Assembly (NCBI GenBank): GCA_902776285.1
Contig: CACYPK010000007.1
Location: forward strand, 1-64,000
Reading direction: 5' to 3'
Origin: an uncultured Eubacteriales bacterium
GTDB taxonomy: Bacteria > Bacillota > Clostridia > Peptostreptococcales > Anaerovoracaceae
DNA: 64,000 bases
The position numbers and the translations under genes were made by a program. Shown in pieces: positions 25,629 to 33,190 of this stretch; position 1 is the stretch's first letter; each line of letters opens with the position of its first letter. The notes under the pieces were generated by a model. That model made no database searches and was not told where the DNA came from. It saw only the letters and a list, made by a program, of their open reading frames with translations.

Positions 25629-26759
25629 TTACGGAAGAATGACCGTGATCCTTGTTCCTATATCTTTTCTTGAGATCACCTCAAAGCGGCCTCCGTGGCG
25701 CTCAACTATCCACTTGGCGATGGCCAGTCCAAGACCGCTCCCGCCTGTCTGCTTTGAGCGGGAATCGTCCGCCCGGTAAAATCGGTCAAAGATATACGGT
25801 ATGTCACTTTCGCTTATGCCGATACCGCTGTCCTGCACAGAAAATGCCGGATGGCCGTCCGAAACCAGGCTCCTCAGCTTTATCTCTCCGCCTTCCGGAG
25901 TGTATTTGGAAGCGTTCTCGATCAGTATTCTTGCCGCCTGCTTGATAAGTGATATGTCTCCGTGGGCCGGGATCTCTCCTCCGTCCTCAAAGATGTATTC
26001 GTGGACCTTGTCTATCATGACGGATTCTTCATAGACCTCTTTCATCATGGCCGACATATCGAAGTCGGATATGTTCAGAGGTGTCCGCCCGCTGTCGCCA
26101 CGCGCCAGAAAGAGCAGCTGCTCTACAAGGTGCTGCATGCTCTCGCTCTCGTCCTTGATGGCCTCGATGGACTCCTCAAGGATCTTTTCATCGGTCTTGC
26201 CCCAGCGGTCGAGCATATCCGCGTATCCCCTGATTACGGATATCGGCGTCCGGAGCTCGTGTGAGGCATCGGATACGAAACGCGCCTGCTGTCTGTATGA
26301 ATCTCTCATTCGAGTCATGAGCTTGTTGATCGCTGTCTCAAGGCCGGCGAGCTCGGCGTATCCCGTGTCAAGCTTCTCATCTTCATCCGCGGGACTCAGC
26401 ATGTCGATGGCGTTTTCCATCTTCAGGGCGGCATCCGCGAGATCCTTAAGAGGTCTCAGCCTCGCGCGGACCTTGAGGGTCTCAAACAGCACCCAGAGCA
26501 GCACCATAAAGCCTTCCACTCTCAGCAATATGTCCACCCTCCACTCCCTGATGAACTGTCTGAAGGCATCGTAACTGTCAAAGGTGACTTCCACGGCTCC
26601 GGGGCTGTCTTTAAGGACCGGTATCAGGAATACACAAAGCAGCACGATATCGATCACTAAAAAGACGAGCAGCAGGTTGAGACCTGAACTCAGTCCTATT
26701 CTGAACGCTATTGAACCGGTGCTGACCGGTCTTTCTCTTCTTCTTTTTCTATTGCTCAT
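25629..26759 (-). CDS. Sensor histidine kinase
   Basis: 376 aa from the ATG at 26759. Two membrane helices (about 15-45 and 80-100) bracket a short outer loop. A HAMP-like linker follows, then the phospho-His in SHELRTPISVIRGYA and the ATPase part with NASKYTPEGG, DSGIGI and GGSGLGLAIAKW. It overlaps the response regulator gene by 11 nt, so the pair is translationally coupled. The signal is unknown. Confidence 0.95.
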   Translation of the reverse strand: MSNRKRRRERPVSTGSIAFRIGLSSGLNLLLVFLVIDIVLLCVFLIPVLKDSPGAVEVTFDSYDAFRQFIREWRVDILLRVEGFMVLLWVLFETLKVRARLRPLKDLADAALKMENAIDMLSPADEDEKLDTGYAELAGLETAINKLMTRMRDSYRQQARFVSDASHELRTPISVIRGYADMLDRWGKTDEKILEESIEAIKDESESMQHLVEQLLFLARGDSGRTPLNISDFDMSAMMKEVYEESVMIDKVHEYIFEDGGEIPAHGDISLIKQAARILIENASKYTPEGGEIKLRSLVSDGHPAFSVQDSGIGISESDIPYIFDRFYRADDSRSKQTGGSGLGLAIAKWIVERHGGRFEVISRKDIGTRITVILP

Positions 26760-27456
26760 TCCCGTCTCTGATAACGTAGCCCACTCCACGAACTGTCTGG
26801 ATCAGGCTGATGCCGTACACTTCGTCGATCTTGCTGCGAAGATATCTGACATACACATCGACCACATTGGTCTCTCCCATGTAATCATATCCCCAGACCT
26901 TGCCCAGAAGCTGATCTCTGGACAGCACTATATTCTTATTGATAAGCAGGGTGTTGAGCAGGTCGAACTCCCTGCCGGTGAGGTCTATCTCGTTGCCCGC
27001 GTATTTCACCTCGTGACGGCTCTCCGACAGCGTGAGTTCACCGCAGCTTAGCTGATCGTCCGGGGTCACCGGGGCGGCTTCGTGTCCGCCGCCTGACCTG
27101 CGGCGCAGCACCAGCCTTATCCTCGCCAGGAGTTCTTCAATGGCGAAAGGCTTGGTTATGTAGTCGTCAGCGCCCTGATCCAGTCCGGCCACCTTATCCA
27201 TGACCGCGTCCCTGGCCGTGAGCATTATAACCGGCACATCCGAACTCCTTCTGAGTCTCCTGAGTACTTCCAGCCCGTTCAGTTCCGGAAGCATTATATC
27301 AAGCAGAACAAGGCTGAAGTCTCCGCCTTCAGCCATTTCCAGCCCCGTTCTGCCGTCCGCGCATTTCCCGACTTCGTAGCCCTCGTGAATGAGCTCAAGT
27401 TCTATGAAGCGCGCTATCTTTTCTTCGTCTTCAATTATCAGTATTCTGTCTTTCAT
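26749..27456 (-). CDS. OmpR-family response regulator
   Basis: 235 aa. Receiver domain with EDEEK acidic pocket, phospho-Asp in LVLLDIMLPELNG, and a C-terminal winged helix (about 135-230) ending VRGVGYVIR. It overlaps both neighbours: 26 nt with the DUF4342 gene upstream and 11 nt with the kinase downstream. Confidence 0.96.
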   Translation of the reverse strand: MKDRILIIEDEEKIARFIELELIHEGYEVGKCADGRTGLEMAEGGDFSLVLLDIMLPELNGLEVLRRLRRSSDVPVIMLTARDAVMDKVAGLDQGADDYITKPFAIEELLARIRLVLRRRSGGGHEAAPVTPDDQLSCGELTLSESRHEVKYAGNEIDLTGREFDLLNTLLINKNIVLSRDQLLGKVWGYDYMGETNVVDVYVRYLRSKIDEVYGISLIQTVRGVGYVIRDGNEQ

Positions 27457-28045
27457 TTGCCTTGTTTGTCAGGTCGCTCTTGACCTTCGTGGCGTAATCC
27501 GTCGCCTTGTCCATGGTGCTGTTGATATTTGTCTTCCCGAGGTCTTCGCCCTCAAAGTGGAAGCGGCATCCGAACAGCATAGCTATCACCGCCAGGATCA
27601 GCGTTGCCCAGAAGAAAGCTATGAGCGCTATGACCGGAATTATGATCGGAAGATCCACGATCTGCTGGCCGGTGCTCTTGAAGACGATCATCCTGTTGTT
27701 CATCATGATGCCCTTGATGCGCTTCCACAGCTTGTGCTCGCGCTTCGGAGCGTCCTTTTTACCGGCGTTCTCCCGGCTGCTGTCCTCACCGCCATAGCTG
27801 TATGTGACCTTGCTGCTGAAGTTGCCTTCGATCTTCTCTGACGACACTTCCGGAACTACTTCTACAGGTTCCTCCGCGTACTGCACGGCCATTCCCGATT
27901 CTTCCCTTTTTACCTTGCCCTCTCTTTCAAGACTGACGACAGCATCTATCATGTCCCAGCCGCATGCCTCCAGGGCTGTCTTGGCTTCTTCAAAGGTGCA
28001 TCCCGCCTTGCTGACGAGCTGTTCTACTTTCTGATAATTTTCCAT
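27431..28045 (-). CDS. DUF4342 protein with UBA-like N-terminus
   Basis: 204 aa from the ATG at 28045 (GAGGAGG 6 nt upstream). Residues 1-45 resemble a UBA/TS-N helical bundle (VEQLVSKAGCTFEEAKTALEACGWDMIDAV). After a charged linker, a DUF4342 region (about 105-170) holds one long hydrophobic segment near 125-160. The C-terminus is polar. Function unknown. It is the first gene of the two-component operon and overlaps the regulator gene by 26 nt, so it may take part in that signalling pathway. Confidence 0.8.
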   Translation of the reverse strand: MENYQKVEQLVSKAGCTFEEAKTALEACGWDMIDAVVSLEREGKVKREESGMAVQYAEEPVEVVPEVSSEKIEGNFSSKVTYSYGGEDSSRENAGKKDAPKREHKLWKRIKGIMMNNRMIVFKSTGQQIVDLPIIIPVIALIAFFWATLILAVIAMLFGCRFHFEGEDLGKTNINSTMDKATDYATKVKSDLTNKANERQNTDN

Positions 28046-28235
28046 TTCTGCCTCCTCGTTTATTCTAACAGTTTGCCGGGCCGTTTGTGACCCCCTTTTG
28101 ATGGTTTTATGATAAGACGTCAAAATGAAAACACCATTCAAAGGCGGTTAGGAAAACATTAGAAAATGATTAGAAAGGCTCCCGTGGGAAGTCTTTGCTT
28201 GCAGAGTCATTTTCCCCTGTTGATATCCAAAGTAA

Positions 28236-28265
28236 TTGACATTACAAACCCTTTATAAATAGAAT
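28236..28265 (+). promoter_or_regulatory. Promoter of the CorA-like gene
   Basis: TTGACA at 28236-28241, an 18-bp spacer and TAGAAT at 28260-28265, followed by AGGAGG and the ATG at 28298. Confidence 0.6.
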
Positions 28266-28297
28266 ACAAACAGGCAATAACAAGGAGGAACAATAAG

Positions 28298-29065
28298 ATG
28301 ATCATTCAGGAAAGCCGTGATAAATTGCTTGCGCATGTCGATGAAACCACTGTCAGAAGAGTAAAAACTTCCAAAGATTATGTAGTCAGTACCGCGGACG
28401 GCGGTATACTGCTGTCATCCCGCTGGATGGATAACTCCGCGTTCATGATCTATTCAACGCCTTCTGAAACCTATTTCTGGGCGAGAAACAAAAAGATCCT
28501 TGAGATCCTGAAAGGTGTTGATGTTCCGAAAGAAAGGGAACTGTTTGGGGCTTTACTTGCGATCGCTACATATGATCTTTCGGTCATAGACGATCTGGAC
28601 GACCGGGTCGTTGCATTTGAGGAAAACCTGTTTGACGGCAAGGGGGTCACCGAAGAGAACTTTGCGACCCTTCACGATTTCCGCAAGGACGGCTGGAGCA
28701 AAAGACGTTATTTTGAAAGGATGGAACTGGTGACTGATGACCTGATGAAGATCGATGACAGCTACGGGTTCATCGACAGCAAATATGACAAGCTTCTTAA
28801 CCACAGCCTCCGCACGCAGGAGTACCTGGACCAGATACGTCAGTCCTATGAAGCCCATATCGGCATAGAGCAGAATAACCTCATGAAGTTCTTCACCGTT
28901 ATTACTTCCATATTCCTTCCGCTCTCTCTGATCGCCGGATGGTATGGAATGAACCTCATGATGCCTGAATTCAACTGGATATACAGCTATCCTTTCGTCA
29001 TAGCGCTCAGCGTAGGGATCATCGCCCTCATGCTGTGGCTGTTTCGCAGGAACAAATGGCTATAA
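28298..29065 (+). CDS. CorA-family divalent-cation transporter, short form
   Basis: 255 aa, shorter than the usual 310-350, with a reduced cytoplasmic part. The signature YGMN ends the first of two C-terminal membrane helices (about 200-222 and 232-250), and basic residues close the chain (RRNKWL). Family members pass Mg2+, Co2+ or Zn2+. Monocistronic with a terminator. Confidence 0.88.
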   Translation: MIIQESRDKLLAHVDETTVRRVKTSKDYVVSTADGGILLSSRWMDNSAFMIYSTPSETYFWARNKKILEILKGVDVPKERELFGALLAIATYDLSVIDDLDDRVVAFEENLFDGKGVTEENFATLHDFRKDGWSKRRYFERMELVTDDLMKIDDSYGFIDSKYDKLLNHSLRTQEYLDQIRQSYEAHIGIEQNNLMKFFTVITSIFLPLSLIAGWYGMNLMMPEFNWIYSYPFVIALSVGIIALMLWLFRRNKWL

Positions 29066-29077
29066 ACCAAATAACCT

Positions 29078-29110
29078 AAAAAGGCTCAGAAACGAGCCTT
29101 TTCTTTTTTA
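29078..29110. terminator. Terminator after the CorA-like gene
   Basis: AAAAAGGCTC / GAGCCTTTTC with loop AGAAAC, then a T-run. Confidence 0.85.
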
Positions 29111-29142
29111 TTGATGCTGAATATCGGCTTCTTTGTATCAGC

Positions 29143-30108
29143 CTACTTTTCGAGTATGTCCTCAAAGACTGCAAGCGCATCATTCCAGCTTGCATAGGCA
29201 GGATCTTCTTTGTGGTTGGTCAGCAATCCTGTTTGCGTCAGATACTCTGACAACCAGTCTGTGGTCTTACATGCTCCGGCGTAATTAAGATGGCTGCCTT
29301 CGTCCCTTGTATCTTTGCTCCAGTCGATCCCGAGTTCCTCTGACATCATATTCATATCAATGAACTCACAGTCAAGCTCAGATGCCAATGCGGTCGTTCT
29401 GTTATGTCGTTTATAAGTAAAATATGACGTACTCGGCGAACTGATCAGCACGAGTTTTATATCTTTTTTGTCACACAATTTTTTGATTCTTTTTACATAA
29501 TAAAGGTTTACCGGTCTGATACGCGCCTTTTCATCGGTATAATCTTGATCCAGATATTCCGGCTCTTCGCACGGTACTATATCCGTAATGAATCGATAAC
29601 CTTTGTCGGGATCTGTCCATGTATACTCAGGCTTCTGAGTAAAGTCATCCCTCTTCAGCGTTTTCCATCTGTTATGATAGCGGAATACCGGAAGCATGTC
29701 ACAAAGCTTTGCATATAGTATTTCTTTCGATTCCAGATTGTAGATCGCATTTGCCTCCAGGAATACGATTTTGAGGTCCTGATTTTTGGTTACTCTTTTC
29801 AACAACGTATATGAATAATCCAAGGTCTGGTCACCTGTTCCGCAGTTATATGAAGTATATCCTGTATCACTCCATATCCGGAGCGGAACAAATGTACTGT
29901 GTGCTTCGCTGTCACCCAGGAACAAAACATCGACCGTGCCGGGTTTTTCTCCTAAGACCCCGTTAGCGTCTATTTGCTCTATTCCACTATCCGGATCGTT
30001 GTTTTTAGGAACAGTAACATATGATGCTGCCAGCAGTATGCAGACAAGCCCGATCATAAACAGGAGCGCCGTGATGAACTGTTTTGTATATTTCTTCATA
30101 TCACACAC
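29143..30108 (-). CDS. SGNH-hydrolase-like membrane-anchored protein
   Basis: 321 aa; an ATG three codons in (30099) is an equally good start. One N-terminal membrane anchor (about 8-30), then an outer domain. FLGDSEAHS (about residue 63) holds the nucleophile Ser and EGSHLNYAG (about 275) the His, as in DltD/AlgX-like partners of MBOAT acyltransferases. It probably finishes O-acyl transfer to an envelope polymer outside the membrane. It starts 4 nt after the MBOAT stop. Confidence 0.82.
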   Translation of the reverse strand: MCDMKKYTKQFITALLFMIGLVCILLAASYVTVPKNNDPDSGIEQIDANGVLGEKPGTVDVLFLGDSEAHSTFVPLRIWSDTGYTSYNCGTGDQTLDYSYTLLKRVTKNQDLKIVFLEANAIYNLESKEILYAKLCDMLPVFRYHNRWKTLKRDDFTQKPEYTWTDPDKGYRFITDIVPCEEPEYLDQDYTDEKARIRPVNLYYVKRIKKLCDKKDIKLVLISSPSTSYFTYKRHNRTTALASELDCEFIDMNMMSEELGIDWSKDTRDEGSHLNYAGACKTTDWLSEYLTQTGLLTNHKEDPAYASWNDALAVFEDILEK

Positions 30109-30111
30109 CTC

Positions 30112-31710
30112 CTAGAAATCCGCATAGATCGGGTTGACCGGAAGATAATCCGCTCCGTATGCGCCGAAAATAACGATGATCAGAATGAACACATAATACA
30201 CTGCCAGCCGGAATACGACATTCTTCTTATTGATTTCATCTCTGATGATTATTCCCTTTTCCTGAATGATGCCTATAACCAGGAGGAACAAAGCAAATGC
30301 GCCGAGGACTATATAATCCTTCGGGTCCATTCCGAATGTGAAAATCGAACCGTCTCTAAGTGTAGCAAATGTAAAATCAGTGAACATCTTCCTGAACATC
30401 TTGATTCCCGCAGCCAGACCGTGCGCGCGGAAAAAGAGTTCGCCGATGCATACTAAGATAGCTGTCCTGATGATCTGGATGATTCGATACCAGAGGCAGT
30501 TGCGGTCAATGTGCAGTCTCTGAGCTGTTTTGATCACAGTTGGCTGGACAATGTTTCCGCACAGGATAAATGCAAAATGATACATTCCGAAGAAGATATA
30601 CTTCCATCCGGCGCCGTGCCAGATGCCGTTGGCGATCCATACACAGAAGAGAGCGATGCTGCCTGCAACCAGTGAAGCAACGTGATTTCCGTATTTCTTC
30701 TTAGCGAGCATGCTGAGTTTTGTGACCCGCTTCGACATCGAGACCGGATAGAATATGTAATCCTTGAGCCACGCTCCGAGAGTGATATGCCACCTTTGCC
30801 AGAACTCGGAAATAGTTCTGGAGAAAAACGGTCTTCTGAAATTCTCCGGCAGCGTCACACCGAAGATCTGCCCGCTTCCCAATGCTACGTCGATCGTCCC
30901 CGAAAAATCCATATACAGCTGGAAAGTATATCCGACCATTGCGACCGCAATGATAAAACCGTCATAATTGTCAAAGTTCAGATATACATCCTTGATAAAC
31001 AGATTCAGCCTGTCTGCTACGATCAGCTTTTTCATGATACCGAACGCGATCCTCTGAGAGCCGGCGATGAAATTCCAGTAGTTGATTTTCTCAGCTTTCC
31101 AGAGAGAATGCGCGGTATCGGAATATCTGCAGATCGGGCCTTCCATGATTTCAGGAAAGAAGCTCATAAAAAGAGCGAGTCGCAGCAGGTTCCTGTCGGC
31201 CGGTATGACTTTGCGGTAAACATCAGTAAGGTACGATACTGCCTGAAGCGTATAGAATGAAATACCGATAGGGACCAGATAATCCGGGATATCGATACTG
31301 TAAGAAATGTGCAGCAGCCTCAGAACGGTGTTGATATTGCTGATTGCGAAAGGACTGTATTTAAGTACAGCAAGAACGCCTATGTGGACTACTACCGCCA
31401 GGCCCATGATCAGGTTCTGCTTTTTCTTAAACTTCGCTGATAAAGCCTTTTTTTGGTCTTTCTCCACAGCTTTGAGCTGCTGCTTGCCCTCTTTCTGTAC
31501 ATCATCAAGCCAGATGCCGAAATGATGGACCGAGAGCGTCGAAAAGAGTAGATAGCAGATCAGTTTTCCGCTGATCAGATAGAAAAACAGATAGCTGAAT
31601 AAAAGCAATACCCACCTTCTGCCTTTCTGCGAAAAAAGTTCATAAAAAATGATTGCCAGAACCAGCAACTCAATATATGTAAATGAAAATAAAGTTGTGA
31701 TAGTCAGCAA
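30112..31710 (-). CDS. MBOAT-family O-acyltransferase
   Basis: 532 aa with about ten membrane helices. The start is a TTG at 31710 with GGAGG 7 nt upstream; no ATG is suitably placed. The conserved MBOAT pattern WQRWHITLGAWLKDYIFYP and the active-site His in NGIWHGAGWKY are present, as in AlgI/DltB/PatA. It passes acyl groups across the membrane to the SGNH partner. No dltA or alginate genes are near, so the acceptor polymer is unknown. Confidence 0.92.
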   Translation of the reverse strand: MLTITTLFSFTYIELLVLAIIFYELFSQKGRRWVLLLFSYLFFYLISGKLICYLLFSTLSVHHFGIWLDDVQKEGKQQLKAVEKDQKKALSAKFKKKQNLIMGLAVVVHIGVLAVLKYSPFAISNINTVLRLLHISYSIDIPDYLVPIGISFYTLQAVSYLTDVYRKVIPADRNLLRLALFMSFFPEIMEGPICRYSDTAHSLWKAEKINYWNFIAGSQRIAFGIMKKLIVADRLNLFIKDVYLNFDNYDGFIIAVAMVGYTFQLYMDFSGTIDVALGSGQIFGVTLPENFRRPFFSRTISEFWQRWHITLGAWLKDYIFYPVSMSKRVTKLSMLAKKKYGNHVASLVAGSIALFCVWIANGIWHGAGWKYIFFGMYHFAFILCGNIVQPTVIKTAQRLHIDRNCLWYRIIQIIRTAILVCIGELFFRAHGLAAGIKMFRKMFTDFTFATLRDGSIFTFGMDPKDYIVLGAFALFLLVIGIIQEKGIIIRDEINKKNVVFRLAVYYVFILIIVIFGAYGADYLPVNPIYADF

Positions 31711-31825
31711 CTGAAAGCCTCCAGGTGTTAATGTTTGTCATATTTGCCCGGGAATCCACAGACTCCTTCCCGCAGCGGCGGGTATTGGGCCAATGCTTAT
31801 AATAACAGAAAAACATCTCCGAGAC

Positions 31826-31854
31826 AAAAGGAACTCCCGTTGGGAGAACCTTTT
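31826..31854. terminator. Terminator after the solute-binding protein gene
   Basis: AAAGGAACTCCC / GGGAGAACCTTTT hairpin. On the minus strand it follows the solute-binding gene by about 40 nt. Confidence 0.7.
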
Positions 31855-31867
31855 GCTTGGAGCTGAT
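31852..31867 (+). repeat. Direct repeat, copy 1 (tRNA-Thr 3'-end-like)
   Basis: TTTGCTTGGAGCTGAT, identical to 53449-53464. Its TGGAGCTGAT part equals the CCA-end complement of the tRNA-Thr gene at 57769. Confidence 0.65.
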
Positions 31868-31894
31868 TGTCATAACCGGAGTTTTGCAAGCCGG

Positions 31895-33190
31895 TCATTG
31901 TGTAAAAGTGCCGTATGCGGCAACAGCCTCGTCTATGGTCATTGTGCCAGTTGCGACACCGTAGACCGCCTGCCTCAGCTGTATGACCGCGTCATCTGTC
32001 AGTCCGATCACTTCCGGCGACAGTATGCGCGATTCATCAACCTCTCCGAACGCAGCGTACACGCTGTTGAACGACAGGTCTTTAGTCGGTGACATAAGAC
32101 CTTTGTTCTGCGCCATCTTGTTCAGTTCCTGCGGCCTGATCAGGAAACGCATGAATTCGTTTGCCATGTCCAGATTCTCGCTGTCTTTGTTTACTGAGAA
32201 CTGCAGATTGGACATGTCAAGGAAGTTAGCGCCTTCATCCGACATAGGGACCGGTACAAAGGTGTATGTGAACGGGCTTGCGATAAACGCCTCGGAGCGG
32301 CTCTCGCGTTTCTTTGTTCCGGATACAGTATCTCCGGAGCAGGTCATCATAGGTACGTCACCTTCAAAGAAGCGCAGGATCACGGCTTCGTAGTTGTCTG
32401 CGATCTCCGCGCAGGCGTCAGTATCCACACAGCCGTCGTTCATGAACTGCGTCATCTTCTCAAGTGTAGGTCTCATATACTCGCCGGCCGAAGGATCCAG
32501 GGCATTGAGTTTTTTGACAGCCTCCGCGTCATTTGCAACAGTCTCGCAGAAGTACGGATAAGCCGTCAGGGTGAAGACGGATGTCGTCTCCTCGTTGGTG
32601 AATCCCATCATCGGGTTTTCATAGCCCTTTTCGCGGAACGCGTTACAGACATCCACCAGTTCCTTATAGGTAGTCGGAACACTCAGACCTTCTTTTTCAA
32701 AGAGATCGTTGTTCACAAGCATGCCGTAGGTGTTGGCAAAGACCGGAACCATCGGAAGCGTGCCGTCGCTTGTATTCAGGATTATATTGCTGCGGATACA
32801 GTCCAGATCAAGACCCAGCGCCGGATCGGACAGATCCTCCGCGTGATCGATAGATGATTTATACTGATCGCGGCCATACATCCAGGAGTAATTGACGTAG
32901 ATGTCCGGGGCGTCGTTTCCGTCAAGGACCATGCCGATCATGTTGTTATAGTCATCGACCTTTGTAAACGTCAATTCCACATTAGGATAATACTCGTTGA
33001 AGCTGTCGAATTCAGCTTCAAGAGCTTCAAAATTGTCGTAGCCGCCCGCAACGGTGATATGGCAGTCAGTGGAAGTATCCAGAGCCGGACTGAAACCTTC
33101 CTCAGTCGTCGGTTCCTGCGTCTCTGAGCCGCACGCAGCCAGTCCCAGGATCATCAGCACCGTTAAAAGCAAGCCCAACGTCTTTTTCAT
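31895..33190 (-). CDS. Extracellular solute-binding lipoprotein (family 1)
   Basis: 431 aa from the ATG at 33190 (GGAGGAGG upstream). Lipoprotein signal with lipobox LAAC at C20. The rest matches ABC sugar-type binding proteins (for example DAPDIYVNYSWMYG and the C-terminal region rich in NEFMRF-type helices). No permease or ATPase gene is nearby. Its ATG overlaps the stop of the hybrid kinase (ATGA), which points to a sensing partnership. The ligand is unknown, most likely a carbohydrate by family. Confidence 0.88.
   Translation of the reverse strand: MKKTLGLLLTVLMILGLAACGSETQEPTTEEGFSPALDTSTDCHITVAGGYDNFEALEAEFDSFNEYYPNVELTFTKVDDYNNMIGMVLDGNDAPDIYVNYSWMYGRDQYKSSIDHAEDLSDPALGLDLDCIRSNIILNTSDGTLPMVPVFANTYGMLVNNDLFEKEGLSVPTTYKELVDVCNAFREKGYENPMMGFTNEETTSVFTLTAYPYFCETVANDAEAVKKLNALDPSAGEYMRPTLEKMTQFMNDGCVDTDACAEIADNYEAVILRFFEGDVPMMTCSGDTVSGTKKRESRSEAFIASPFTYTFVPVPMSDEGANFLDMSNLQFSVNKDSENLDMANEFMRFLIRPQELNKMAQNKGLMSPTKDLSFNSVYAAFGEVDESRILSPEVIGLTDDAVIQLRQAVYGVATGTMTIDEAVAAYGTFTQ

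Noticed and set aside
31895-33190. ABC sugar importer operon
   Set aside because: No permease or ATPase gene lies on either side; the neighbour is a histidine kinase.
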